The notes under the pieces were generated by a model. That model was not told the DNA's origin and did not search any database. It saw only the letters and a list, made by a program, of their open reading frames with translations. From the NCBI GenBank assembly GCA_029776225.1, contig JAKOTR010000061.1, positions 1 to 64,000 on the forward strand: a stretch of 64,000 bases of DNA, read 5' to 3'. This DNA is from Acidobacteriota bacterium (GTDB lineage Bacteria > Acidobacteriota > Terriglobia > Bryobacterales > Bryobacteraceae). A program made the position numbers and the translations under genes. Every line of letters starts with the position of its first letter. The first letter of the stretch is position 1. Shown in pieces: positions 26,624-34,160 of the stretch.

Positions 26624-27544
26624 CTACGCGTGCTCGGTGGCTTTCCCGACTGTTTGGTCCTGAAGATTGAGCGTCTTCAGATACTCGCGGAACGGCCCGC
26701 CAAGGTCGTCCCGGCGCAGCGCGAACTCGACGGTCGCTTTCAAAAATCCCAGCTTGTCGCCCGCGTCGTACCGCGTGCCCTCGAACTTGTAGCCGTATAT
26801 CGGCCGGTTTCGCAGCAGGTGTTTCAGCCCGTCGGTCAACTGGATCTCGCCCAGTGTGCCCGCCTCGATCATTTCCAGAGAATCAAAGATCTCCGGTGTG
26901 AGCACGTAGCGGCCAATTATGGCCAGATTCGACGGCGCGTCCTCCTTCCGGGGTTTTTCCACCATGTTGCGTATACGGTACAGGCGGTCGCGGCAGCCGT
27001 TGTGCGACACCGGCTCGGCGTCCACCACGCCATAAGCCGAGATCGCCTCGGGCGGCACTTCCATCAGCGCCACCACCGGGGCGCCAAAGAACTCGTAAAC
27101 ATCCAGCAACTGGCGCAAACACGGGATTTCGGCGTCGATCACGTCGTCGGAGAGCACCACCGCGAACGGCTCGCTACCCACGATCGCCCGCGCGCGCAGC
27201 ACGGCGTGGCCCAGGCCCAGGGCCTCGCGTTGCCGTATGTAAGCCACGTCGATCATATCCGAGATGTTGCGTACGGTGGCCAGCAGGTCTTTCTTGTTGC
27301 GCGTCTCCAGCAGGTGCTCCAGTTCGAAACTGACGTCGAAATGATCTTCGATGGCGCTCTTGCCGCGGCCGGTGATGATGACGATATTTTGAATGCCCGA
27401 GTGGATCGCCTCCTCGACGCCGTACTGGATGAGAGGCTTGTCTACGAGCGGGAGCATCTCTTTCGGCTGAGCTTTTGTGGCAGGTAAGAACCTTGTCCCA
27501 AGTCCCGCGGCGGGGAAGACCGCTTTGCGCACTCTCGGAATCAT
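26624..27544 (-). CDS. galU: UTP-glucose-1-phosphate uridylyltransferase
   Basis: A 306-residue nucleotidyltransferase that makes UDP-glucose from glucose-1-phosphate and UTP. The N-terminal nucleotide motif AVFPAAGLGTRFLPATKAQPKEMLPLVDKP is complete, followed by the family regions HAVLRARAIVGSEPFAVVLSDD and MVEKPRKEDAPSNLAIIGRY. It lies upstream of purQ on the same strand with an 88-bp gap, which contains an imperfect GGGCC/GGCCC stem just after its stop, so co-transcription with the purine genes is uncertain. Confidence 0.95.
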   Translation of the reverse strand: MIPRVRKAVFPAAGLGTRFLPATKAQPKEMLPLVDKPLIQYGVEEAIHSGIQNIVIITGRGKSAIEDHFDVSFELEHLLETRNKKDLLATVRNISDMIDVAYIRQREALGLGHAVLRARAIVGSEPFAVVLSDDVIDAEIPCLRQLLDVYEFFGAPVVALMEVPPEAISAYGVVDAEPVSHNGCRDRLYRIRNMVEKPRKEDAPSNLAIIGRYVLTPEIFDSLEMIEAGTLGEIQLTDGLKHLLRNRPIYGYKFEGTRYDAGDKLGFLKATVEFALRRDDLGGPFREYLKTLNLQDQTVGKATEHA

Positions 27545-27695
27545 GACCTCATTTTAGCCCGCCGGAACGGCCCGACGACGGCTTTTTGAGAAAGTTTTAC
27601 CGGTTGTGTCCCGGAACGCGAGTCGAGGCAACTACTTGGAAATCTCGAATCTCGAATTTCGAGCCTTTACATCCGAAAACAGAATGTTCCCCCGC

Positions 27696-27724
27696 TTGCG
27701 TTATGCTAGGCTTAGCCTGATAGT
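27696..27724 (+). promoter_or_regulatory. Candidate promoter and inverted repeat before the ferredoxin gene
   Basis: TTGCGT (27696-27701) is followed after 17 bases by GATAGT (27719-27724) or after 16 by TGATAG. The spacer holds the inverted repeat AGGCT-T-AGCCT (27708-27718), which could be a protein site. The start codon is about 38 bases downstream of the -10. A second repeat, CTCGAA-T-TTCGAG, lies at 27651-27663. Confidence 0.4.
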
Positions 27725-27761
27725 TGTTAGAAACAAAGGCTGAACAGAGGAGCTTAGTCTT

Positions 27762-28022
27762 ATGGCCTATGTAATCGCTGAACCTTGTATCGGGACCAAA
27801 GACACGGCGTGTGTCGACGCCTGCCCCGTTGATTGCATTCACCCGAAGAAAGACGAACCCGACTTTGAAACCGCGAAGATGCTCTACATCGACCCCGTCG
27901 AGTGTATCGATTGCGGCGCCTGCGTCCCGGTATGCCCGGTTTCGGCGATCTTCGCGCTCGACGACCTGCCTGAGAAGTGGGCTGAGTACGCCCAGGAGAA
28001 TGCAGCGTATTACGGGAGGTAG
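27762..28022 (+). CDS. 7Fe-type ferredoxin
   Basis: An 86-residue ferredoxin. The first cluster site has the spaced Cys pattern of [3Fe-4S]/[4Fe-4S] proteins (PCIGTKDTACVDACPVDCIH) and the second is a classic CIDCGACVPVCP [4Fe-4S] motif. The acidic C-terminal tail (DDLPEKWAEYAQENAAYYGR) is typical of this family. GAGGAG precedes the ATG. It carries electrons in the cytoplasm; a possible client is the ferredoxin-type sulfite reductase of this window, but nothing in the layout proves that. Confidence 0.95.
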   Translation: MAYVIAEPCIGTKDTACVDACPVDCIHPKKDEPDFETAKMLYIDPVECIDCGACVPVCPVSAIFALDDLPEKWAEYAQENAAYYGR

Positions 28023-28038
28023 TCTGCGGTCCTGCCAG

Positions 28039-28068
28039 GGCTACGGCAGCCTGTAGGTTGCCGTAGCC
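28039..28068. terminator. 10-bp stem at convergent ferredoxin/queD ends
   Basis: GGCTACGGCA (28039-28048) and TGCCGTAGCC (28059-28068) form a perfect 10-bp stem with a 10-base loop. It sits between the ferredoxin stop and inside the last codons of queD. No T-tract follows on either strand, so it may stop transcription only weakly or protect the RNA ends. Confidence 0.5.
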
Positions 28069-28424
28069 GTATCGGTTTCCCAGATCTTCACTTCAGCCAC
28101 GCGCACGGGGTTGGGGCGCGATCCGCCCGCAAGGCCTTTGCTGATTTCCTGGTAGAAGTAGCGCGCCATGTTCTCGGCGGAGGGGTTCAACTCGGTGAAC
28201 GGCGGGACGTCATTCAAGAATTTGTGGTCGAGTCTCTCTATGATGTCGCGCAGGATTCGCCTGACCTCGACGAAATCCACCAGCAATCCGGCCTCGTCGA
28301 GCTGTTCCCCCTCGATAACGGCGCGGATCCGGTAGTTGTGCCCGTGCACGTTTTCGCATTTGCCGCGGTAGTTCCGCAAGGCGTGCCCGGCGGCAAAAGT
28401 CTCTTCCACGGAAATCTCAAACAT
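28041..28424 (-). CDS. queD: 6-carboxy-tetrahydropterin synthase / PTPS family (QueD)
   Basis: A 127-residue PTPS-fold protein. Zinc-binding His residues are in FAAGHAL (about residue 14) and VHGHNYR (27-33); the catalytic Cys is in GKCENVHGH (about 23); LDHKFLND gives the His/Asp pair and VKIWETDTATATY the substrate Glu. In the family it converts dihydroneopterin triphosphate to carboxytetrahydropterin on the way to queuosine. Other queuosine genes are not in the window, so a folate-type role cannot be excluded. Its start overlaps the helicase stop by eight bases. Confidence 0.9.
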   Translation of the reverse strand: MFEISVEETFAAGHALRNYRGKCENVHGHNYRIRAVIEGEQLDEAGLLVDFVEVRRILRDIIERLDHKFLNDVPPFTELNPSAENMARYFYQEISKGLAGGSRPNPVRVAEVKIWETDTATATYRLP

Positions 28425-30342
28425 CGAAGAATTTCTCCACGTCGCCGATATTCGTGCTCACCGTGTAATCCGGCAGGCTGTCGAAGAACACCTGGCCGTA
28501 GCGTTGCTTCATAATCCGGTTGTCAAGCAGCGCCAGAACGCCCCGATCCGAGCGGCTTCGAATCAGCCGTCCGAAGCCCTGCTTCAGAGCCAGCGCCGCC
28601 TGTGGGATCTGGTAATCGTAAAAAGGATTGCCCCCCTCTTCTCGGATCGCGCGGATTCTGGCCTCGACCACGGGGTCGTTGGGAACCGCGAACGGCAACT
28701 TATCAATGATAACGCAGCTTAACTGTTCGCCTGGCACGTCGACACCCTGCCAGAACGAGGACGTGGCAAACAGCACGCAATGCGGCGTGCGGCGGAACTC
28801 CTCGAGCAGGGCGGTGCGCGGCCCGGTGCCCTGAAGCAGAGCCGGGTACTCGAGGGCGAACGATACGCGGTCATGCACCGCGCGCATTTGCTGGTAACTG
28901 GTGAACAGGACAAAAGCGCGCCCGCGGCTCAGCCTGAGGATGCGCAAGACCTCGTCCGCGGCCATGTCGGTGAAACGGGGCGAGCGCGGATCGGGGAGGT
29001 GCTGGGGTATGTAGAGCAGCGCCTGGTTGCGGAAGTCGAAGTGCCCCGGCACGAGCAACGTGCGCGCGCCGTCCAGCCCCAGGCGGCGGCGCGTATATTC
29101 GAAGCTGCCGGCCACCGCCAGGGTGGCGGAAGCGAGCACGACCGTATCCACCGTGCTGAACAGCTTTTCGGAAAGCACCTGGGATACGTCGATCGGCGTT
29201 GCCTGCAGGAAGCAGCCGCGGCCACGCCGCTCGATCCAGTAAACGAAACGCCGGTCGTCGCCGGCCAACCAGAACGACAGCGCGCTGGCCAGCTCCCCGG
29301 CGCGGCGCAGCAGCGGCAGCTTTTCCTCGTCCTGGATGAGTTGGAGGTGCGTGGCGATCAACTCCAGGCCGCGGAGCACGTCCGCAATTTCCCTTTCGTA
29401 CCGCTCGGCGAACTTTTGATGTTCGCGGAATCCCACCCGGCCTTCCGTGGTCCCAAACAGCAGGAAGAAACGCATCGCCGCGTCGCCGACGGCTACGAGA
29501 ATGCGGTCCAGTTCCTGTGAACCGAAGTTCTTCCTTCGCGCCACCGCCCCAATGTCGCGCAGCAGCTCCTGGACTTGGTAGTTGCTGACAGACACGCCGA
29601 AATACTGGCCCGCGATGTCCTCGATTTCATGGGCCTCGTCGAGGATAACGGCCGAATACTCAGGTATGATGCCGCCGGCGAAGTCGCCGTCCTTGAGCGC
29701 AAGGTCGGCGAAGAACAGATGGTGGTTGACGATGATGAGGTCGCTCGCGAGCGCGCGCTGGTGCATCAGCGTGATAAAGCAGCGCTCGAATTGAGGGCAT
29801 TTCTGGCCGGTGCAAAGCTCGCGGCGCGCGTCGATCTTCGACCAGACGCCGGTGTCTTCGGGAAGGGTTGTAATCTCCGCCCGGTCGCCGGTTTCGGTTG
29901 TTTTCTCCCAAGCGCGTATGATCTCGAAGTCGGCTACCTCCTCCAGCCCTTCGAGCACCGCTTCCTTCTCCGCGTCGTAGATCTTCTGGCGGCAAGCGTA
30001 GTTGTTGCGCCCTTTCATGTAGCAGGCGCGGACCTCCTGCCCCAGATGTTTCTGCAGGAACGGAATGTCTTTGTAATAAATCTGCTCCTGAAGGTTTTTT
30101 GTGCCGGTCGAAATGACTACGCGCCTGCCCGACAGGATTGCCGGTACGAGGTAGGAAAGCGTCTTTCCCGTGCCCGTGCCCGCCTCGACGATCAGGTGGC
30201 GCCGGTCGGCGAGCGCGCTTTCCACCGCCTCGGCCATCTCGAGTTGTCCGGGCCGGAACTCGTAATTGGGGTGGCTGCGCTCCAGCAGCCCGCCGCGAGA
30301 GAAAAAACGCCTCACCGACAGCTCCCTGATTTGCGAGGACAT
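28417..30342 (-). CDS. dinG: DinG/XPD-type iron-sulfur DNA helicase
   Basis: A 641-residue superfamily 2 helicase. Walker A is EAGTGTGKTLSYL (about residues 53-65), the DEAH box is VILDEAHEIED (about 234), and motif VI is QGFGRLIRSRSDRG near 595. Cys residues in ACYMKGRNNYACRQK and LCTGQKCPQFERC (about 105-190) match the four ligands of the iron-sulfur domain in XPD/DinG helicases. It would unwind damaged DNA or R-loops 5' to 3' with ATP. The downstream queD overlaps by eight bases. Confidence 0.93.
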   Translation of the reverse strand: MSSQIRELSVRRFFSRGGLLERSHPNYEFRPGQLEMAEAVESALADRRHLIVEAGTGTGKTLSYLVPAILSGRRVVISTGTKNLQEQIYYKDIPFLQKHLGQEVRACYMKGRNNYACRQKIYDAEKEAVLEGLEEVADFEIIRAWEKTTETGDRAEITTLPEDTGVWSKIDARRELCTGQKCPQFERCFITLMHQRALASDLIIVNHHLFFADLALKDGDFAGGIIPEYSAVILDEAHEIEDIAGQYFGVSVSNYQVQELLRDIGAVARRKNFGSQELDRILVAVGDAAMRFFLLFGTTEGRVGFREHQKFAERYEREIADVLRGLELIATHLQLIQDEEKLPLLRRAGELASALSFWLAGDDRRFVYWIERRGRGCFLQATPIDVSQVLSEKLFSTVDTVVLASATLAVAGSFEYTRRRLGLDGARTLLVPGHFDFRNQALLYIPQHLPDPRSPRFTDMAADEVLRILRLSRGRAFVLFTSYQQMRAVHDRVSFALEYPALLQGTGPRTALLEEFRRTPHCVLFATSSFWQGVDVPGEQLSCVIIDKLPFAVPNDPVVEARIRAIREEGGNPFYDYQIPQAALALKQGFGRLIRSRSDRGVLALLDNRIMKQRYGQVFFDSLPDYTVSTNIGDVEKFFDV

Positions 30343-30399
30343 GCCCTGGCTTTCAGTATAGTCGCGCGGCCGGAGCCGGTTGCGCTAACCTGTTTGCTC

Positions 30400-31440
30400 G
30401 TGCGCATCGCCCTGGACGCCACTTACAGCTTGGGAGAGAACCTTTCCGGCGTGGGCGTGTACTCGCGCGAAATCATCGCCGGACTCGCCGCGGCGCACCC
30501 GGAGGCCGAGCTGCTGCTCTGTTACCGGCCGCACCGTTTTCTGCGCTCGTTTTCGGAACGCTTGCCGCATAACTGCCGCCGGCGCCTGCTGCACGAACCC
30601 TTCGGCCCGCGCTCCGCGGCCCTGTTTCACGGCATGAACCAGCGGCTTCCGAAACTGCGCCTGCGCCGCGCCGTCTCCACGTTCCACGATCTGTTTGTGC
30701 TGACCGGCGATTACTCGACGCCGGAATTCCGGCGCCGGTTCGAAGCTCAGGCGCGGGACGCAGCCGCGCGCTCCGACCTCGTCATCACGGTCTCCGAATT
30801 CACCGCCTCGCAAGTGGAGCAGTTGCTGGGAGTGGAACGCAGCCGGTTGCGTGTGGTCCACCACGGCGTCAAGGTTCCCGCGATGCCCGCGCAGCCCGCG
30901 GCGCGCCGGAACGTTGTGCTCCACGTGGGCGCCATTCAGAAGCGTAAGAACATATCGCGCCTGGTGAAAGCGTTCGCGGCCCTGCCCCCGGGATGGCGGC
31001 TGATCCTTGCGGGTTCGTTCGGCTACGGGGCGGATGAGATTCTTCGCGAGATAGAAAACAGCCCCCGCCGGGCGGACATCATCCTTCCCGGCTATGTTTC
31101 CGAAGCGGAACTGGCCAGCCTGTACGCGCAGGCTTCGATCTTTGCGTTCCCCTCGCTCGACGAGGGCTTTGGAATGCCCGTGCTGGAAGCGATGGCCTGG
31201 GGAATACCCGTGCTGACATCCAACCGCTCGGCTCTTCCCGAAGTGAGCGGCGGCGCGGCAATGCTGGTCGATCCCTTTGACGTGGATGCAATTGCCGCCG
31301 GGCTTGTAGAACTGGCGTCTAACGAGGATCTACGAGAGGAGCTGCGCAACCGGGGCAAAGCCCGCGTTGCCTGTTTCTCGTGGGAAAATGCCGCCTCCAG
31401 GACCTGGTCGGCGTACCTGGAATTGTTGAACCGGCACTAG
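30400..31440 (+). CDS. GT4-family glycosyltransferase
   Basis: A 346-residue glycosyltransferase starting at GTG 30400 (VRIALDATYSLGENLSGVGVYSREI); the frame is open upstream to 29575 as a helicase shadow. The N-terminal Rossmann domain has the GVGVY sugar-donor loop, and the C-terminal domain has VLHVGAIQKRKNISRLVKAF and the EX7E motif in DEGFGMPVLEAMAWG (about residues 250-264). GT4 enzymes add a sugar from a nucleotide donor with retention, often in capsule or O-antigen synthesis. Acceptor unknown. It stops in a CTAG shared with the convergent gene. Confidence 0.92.
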   Translation: MRIALDATYSLGENLSGVGVYSREIIAGLAAAHPEAELLLCYRPHRFLRSFSERLPHNCRRRLLHEPFGPRSAALFHGMNQRLPKLRLRRAVSTFHDLFVLTGDYSTPEFRRRFEAQARDAAARSDLVITVSEFTASQVEQLLGVERSRLRVVHHGVKVPAMPAQPAARRNVVLHVGAIQKRKNISRLVKAFAALPPGWRLILAGSFGYGADEILREIENSPRRADIILPGYVSEAELASLYAQASIFAFPSLDEGFGMPVLEAMAWGIPVLTSNRSALPEVSGGAAMLVDPFDVDAIAAGLVELASNEDLREELRNRGKARVACFSWENAASRTWSAYLELLNRH

Positions 31441-31751
31441 TGGGAATCGTCGTCGATGGCGATTTTCAGGGCGCGCAGGAATTTCTGGTCCTGAGTGGTC
31501 CACTTGATCTTGGCCGCTGACCCGTGTTCCCGAGTGCTCGCGCGCGTGTTCCGGTCGTCCAATTCGGCTTCGTCGGCGGTGTCCTCCTCCTCTCGCTTGT
31601 TGAAACCGATGGTGGCTTCCAACACGAGAAACACGTCGTAACCTGCGCGACGGATCTCGCCGATAGCTGCGGCGATCCGGTCCGAGTCGGACAGCGATTC
31701 GTTAATCGCGTTGCCGAGCTCCTGCATTAGGACTTTCAGTTTCTCGTCCAC
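31437..31751 (-). CDS. Small acidic protein of unknown function
   Basis: A 104-residue protein from GTG 31749-31751, chosen because AAAGGGG lies about six bases upstream; an ATG-started frame from 31814 has no ribosome site. VDEKLKVLMQELGNAINESLSDSDRIAAAIGEIRRAGYDVFLVLEATIGFN is amphipathic helix followed by a strand; the middle (KREEEDTADEAELDDRNTRA) is very acidic and probably unfolded. The C-terminus is helical (TTQDQKFLRALKIAID). I do not recognise the family. Its stop shares a CTAG with the glycosyltransferase stop (31437-31440). Confidence 0.65.
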   Translation of the reverse strand: MDEKLKVLMQELGNAINESLSDSDRIAAAIGEIRRAGYDVFLVLEATIGFNKREEEDTADEAELDDRNTRASTREHGSAAKIKWTTQDQKFLRALKIAIDDDSH

Positions 31752-32081
31752 ACTTGCCCCTTTCCTATGGGCCACATTTGAGGATAGCATCCTCATCTTC
31801 TGGATGCCGCCCATTAATCCCTCGTTTCACGGAATCGGCGTCCGGGGCGGTCTCCCCGCCTTGATTGTAGTGGAGCCTTGCTGGTTTCACAAGCCCAATT
31901 TACAGATCGTCAAAGCCGCTTTGGTCCTGTAACTTTTGTTTCGGTCCTCCCGCAAAGAGGGGAGAAGGGCTATGCTGGATTGCCGGCCGAAACGGCGCGT
32001 CACGCCCTGCGTACTTCGGACAAGCGCTGCGCGCCTCCTTTCCGGCCACGGCTGCTTGAATGCCTGTTTGCTACGATATAG
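31752..32081. other. Intergenic region, 330 bp, no gene seen
   Basis: Between the divergent small acidic protein gene and the small membrane protein gene. No frame with a ribosome site and no RNA-like structure stands out. A weak -10-like TACGAT/TATAGA stretch (32072-32082) lies directly before the downstream ATG. Confidence 0.4.
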
Positions 32082-32366
32082 ATGGGCTCGACGATGAAGT
32101 TCTCCGTTTCCCGAGGCCGGCAGTTCCTCCAGTACGTCCTGCCGGCGGTAATGCGCCCCTTGCGGGTGCTCTGGAACCAGATCATCGGGTTTGTTTTTGT
32201 CGTGCTTGCCGTTTGGGCGTTGCCCCGCTGCGTGGAAAGCGCGCGCGAGTTCGACGGACAAGCCGGCAGTTTCTTCCGGCTGGCCCTGAGCGCTTTGTTC
32301 GTGGTGATCATGGCCGCTTTCGGTATCTATTCCTTTCTGAAGGCCCGCAAAGCGGCGAAATCATGA
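32082..32366 (+). CDS. Small membrane protein of unknown function
   Basis: 94 residues from ATG 32082; a second in-frame ATG at 32094 (MKFSVSRGRQ) is equally possible since neither has a clear ribosome site. Two membrane helices are predicted (about residues 34-50, IIGFVFVVLAVWALP, and 67-85, ALSALFVVIMAAFGIYSF) with a positively charged end, so the protein is a small hairpin in the inner membrane. Family not recognised. A GCCGGG/CCCGGC stem lies just after its stop (32374-32389). Confidence 0.65.
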   Translation: MGSTMKFSVSRGRQFLQYVLPAVMRPLRVLWNQIIGFVFVVLAVWALPRCVESAREFDGQAGSFFRLALSALFVVIMAAFGIYSFLKARKAAKS

Positions 32367-32510
32367 ACAATGGGCCGGGCTGCCCCGGCAAGTTCCCGTC
32401 CCCGTGATGTCAGCCATTCAATAACGGTGTTTACGCCCGCCTGCGTGTGAGCCGCGCAAATCAAACTGGTTCAGTTGCGGAAGGCGCTCCTGCTACAATG
32501 CCCGTAGAGG

Positions 32511-33569
32511 GTGCAAAGGGATCCCTTCTCAGGCGTTTCAGCAGCATTTCCAGAGGACGCGCCCGCAGTGCGGCAATTCCTGGCGGACGTCTTCCGCACG
32601 GGCGAGGACGCGCCATCTCTCGCGGCCTCGTTGATGTACTGGAAGTACCACGAGTCGCACCCGGACTGGCCGCAGAGCCGCGCGTTCATTCTCAGGAAGA
32701 GCGGCAGGATCGCCGCGCATGTCGGTATTGTCCCAACAACGTGGCTGACCCCGGCCGGCCCGGTCACCTGCGTTGTGCCGATCGACTGGGCGGCCGATCC
32801 GCTGGTCCCGGGGGCGGGCGCCGTCCTTCATCGCAAGCTTGGCGGACTTGCCAGAACCGTGCTTCAGATCGGCGGCACCGTTCAAGCCAGAAAGATGGCC
32901 GGCTTGCTGGGCCTCAAACCGATTGCGTCGCTGGAGTACTATGTTCGGGTCGTACGCCCGTGGCGCCAGCACAGGCTCAGGCCCGCGCACGACTGGAAGT
33001 CTCCCGCCCGCCTCGCGCGCAATGCAATCTGGAGCCTCGCCGGACTCGCCCACGTGCCGCGCGGCTGGTCAGCTGAGCCCGTCTCCGCTTTCGACGATTC
33101 CATGCTCCCCGAGCTCGCGCCGAATGTTCTGGCCGCCTTCACGCCCCCGCAGCGCAGCGCCGCGCTGCTGAACTACATGCTGCGGTGTCCCGCGGCCGAG
33201 TTTCGAGGCTTCAGGCTGCTCGACGGCGGAAGGCCGCGGGGCTTCTTTCTGCTCAGCTCCGTCGGGCCGCAGACCCGCATTGCCGATCTTTTCGTGAATA
33301 CGGCCGAAGCCGCCGCGTGGACGGCTGCCTACGCGCTCGCCGTCCGAGCGGCGCAGGAGCGCGCGGAAACGTGTGAAATCGCCGCGCTGGCTTCCACTCC
33401 CGCGACGCGCCAGGCGCTCTCGGCCAACGGCTTCCGTCCCCGCGGCTGCGACCCAGCCTGGCTGTCCGACCCCAATCAACTCCTCGACACCGGTGCGCCG
33501 CTCCACGTGACGATGCTCGAGTGGGACGGCAGCTATCTGTATAATCCCGAAAACCCGTTTTTGAGTTGA
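32511..33569 (+). CDS. GNAT-like acetyltransferase-fold protein
   Basis: A 352-residue protein starting at GTG 32511 (VQRDPFSGVSAAFPEDAPAVRQFL). The first half resembles a GNAT N-acyltransferase fold: a helix with LADVFRTGEDAPSL, LMYWKYHESHPDWPQSRAFILRKSGRIAAHVGIVPTTW. The second half (about 200-340) looks like a second, degenerate GNAT-like domain ending FRPRGCDPAWL. Proteins of this kind occur next to exopolysaccharide and exosortase genes, where they may modify a sugar or lipid-linked chain. A TACAAT -10-like element lies at 32494-32499. No ribosome site is visible, so the start could be wrong. Confidence 0.65.
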   Translation: MQRDPFSGVSAAFPEDAPAVRQFLADVFRTGEDAPSLAASLMYWKYHESHPDWPQSRAFILRKSGRIAAHVGIVPTTWLTPAGPVTCVVPIDWAADPLVPGAGAVLHRKLGGLARTVLQIGGTVQARKMAGLLGLKPIASLEYYVRVVRPWRQHRLRPAHDWKSPARLARNAIWSLAGLAHVPRGWSAEPVSAFDDSMLPELAPNVLAAFTPPQRSAALLNYMLRCPAAEFRGFRLLDGGRPRGFFLLSSVGPQTRIADLFVNTAEAAAWTAAYALAVRAAQERAETCEIAALASTPATRQALSANGFRPRGCDPAWLSDPNQLLDTGAPLHVTMLEWDGSYLYNPENPFLS

Positions 33570-33896
33570 AGATCCACTCCGCGCCGCTACCCGGCTCTCT
33601 CGACCGGAGTTGAGCAAGTCAGATATAATGTGAATGTTCTTTCATCTTGTTGCCCGCATGGACGCGCGGGGGCATTCTCCGTGGGGCTCCGCGCTCCAAG
33701 CGAAGTGGTTGCAGAATGCGACATTGTTTACGATCGCGGGCTGTTCCGTCTGCTGCGACATCTCGATTCCATTCCGACCTGTTCCCGCGCTTTCCCGGGC
33801 GCCCGGCGCCCCTGGGCCTGAGTTACCGGTCCGCTTTCCGGCCGGCCTTAGCTTTTGGCTGGGCCAGCTCGCACACCCGTTCAGGAGGGAGCTGTG
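33570..33896. other. Intergenic region with candidate promoter of the ACP operon
   Basis: A perfect TATAAT lies at 33624-33629, about 270 bases before the carrier protein start; the -35 position is poor. A frame from ATG 33634 (87 codons) ends in TGA at 33895-33897, overlapping the carrier-protein ATG by one base. It has no ribosome site and an odd composition, so I do not call it a gene, but it could act as a leader frame. Confidence 0.4.
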
Positions 33897-34157
33897 ATGC
33901 AAAACGCTCAGCGCGACACACTGCGCCAATTCGTAGTCGAAAACTTCCTGTTTGGCCAGGTCGACAACCTTTCGGATCAGGATTCGTTCCTGGAGAAGGG
34001 GATTATCGACTCCACCGGCATTCTGGAACTTATCAGTTTCCTGGAGCGCCATTACCGCATCAAAATCGCAGATGAGGATCTGATCGAGCAGAACTTCGAC
34101 TCGATCGACAAGCTGATGGCATTTCTTTCGCGAAAGCTGCGTGTGAGTAAGGACTGA
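33897..34157 (+). CDS. Acyl carrier protein
   Basis: An 86-residue carrier protein from ATG 33897 with AGGAGGGA at 33883-33890. The phosphopantetheine Ser is in IIDSTGILELISF (about residue 39), the usual DS(L/T) context with the following helix. The rest (DEDLIEQNFDSIDKLMAFL) fits the four-helix ACP fold. It is not next to fatty acid synthesis genes but directly precedes an AMP-forming ligase (three bases) and an NAD-synthase-like gene. That layout suggests a dedicated carrier for an activated acyl or aminoacyl group. Confidence 0.9.
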   Translation: MQNAQRDTLRQFVVENFLFGQVDNLSDQDSFLEKGIIDSTGILELISFLERHYRIKIADEDLIEQNFDSIDKLMAFLSRKLRVSKD

Positions 34158-34160
34158 GAG

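Noticed and set aside
29575-30399. Upstream extension of the glycosyltransferase frame
   Set aside because: It is antisense to the helicase gene. The GT4 domain begins at VRIALDATYS, coded from GTG 30400.
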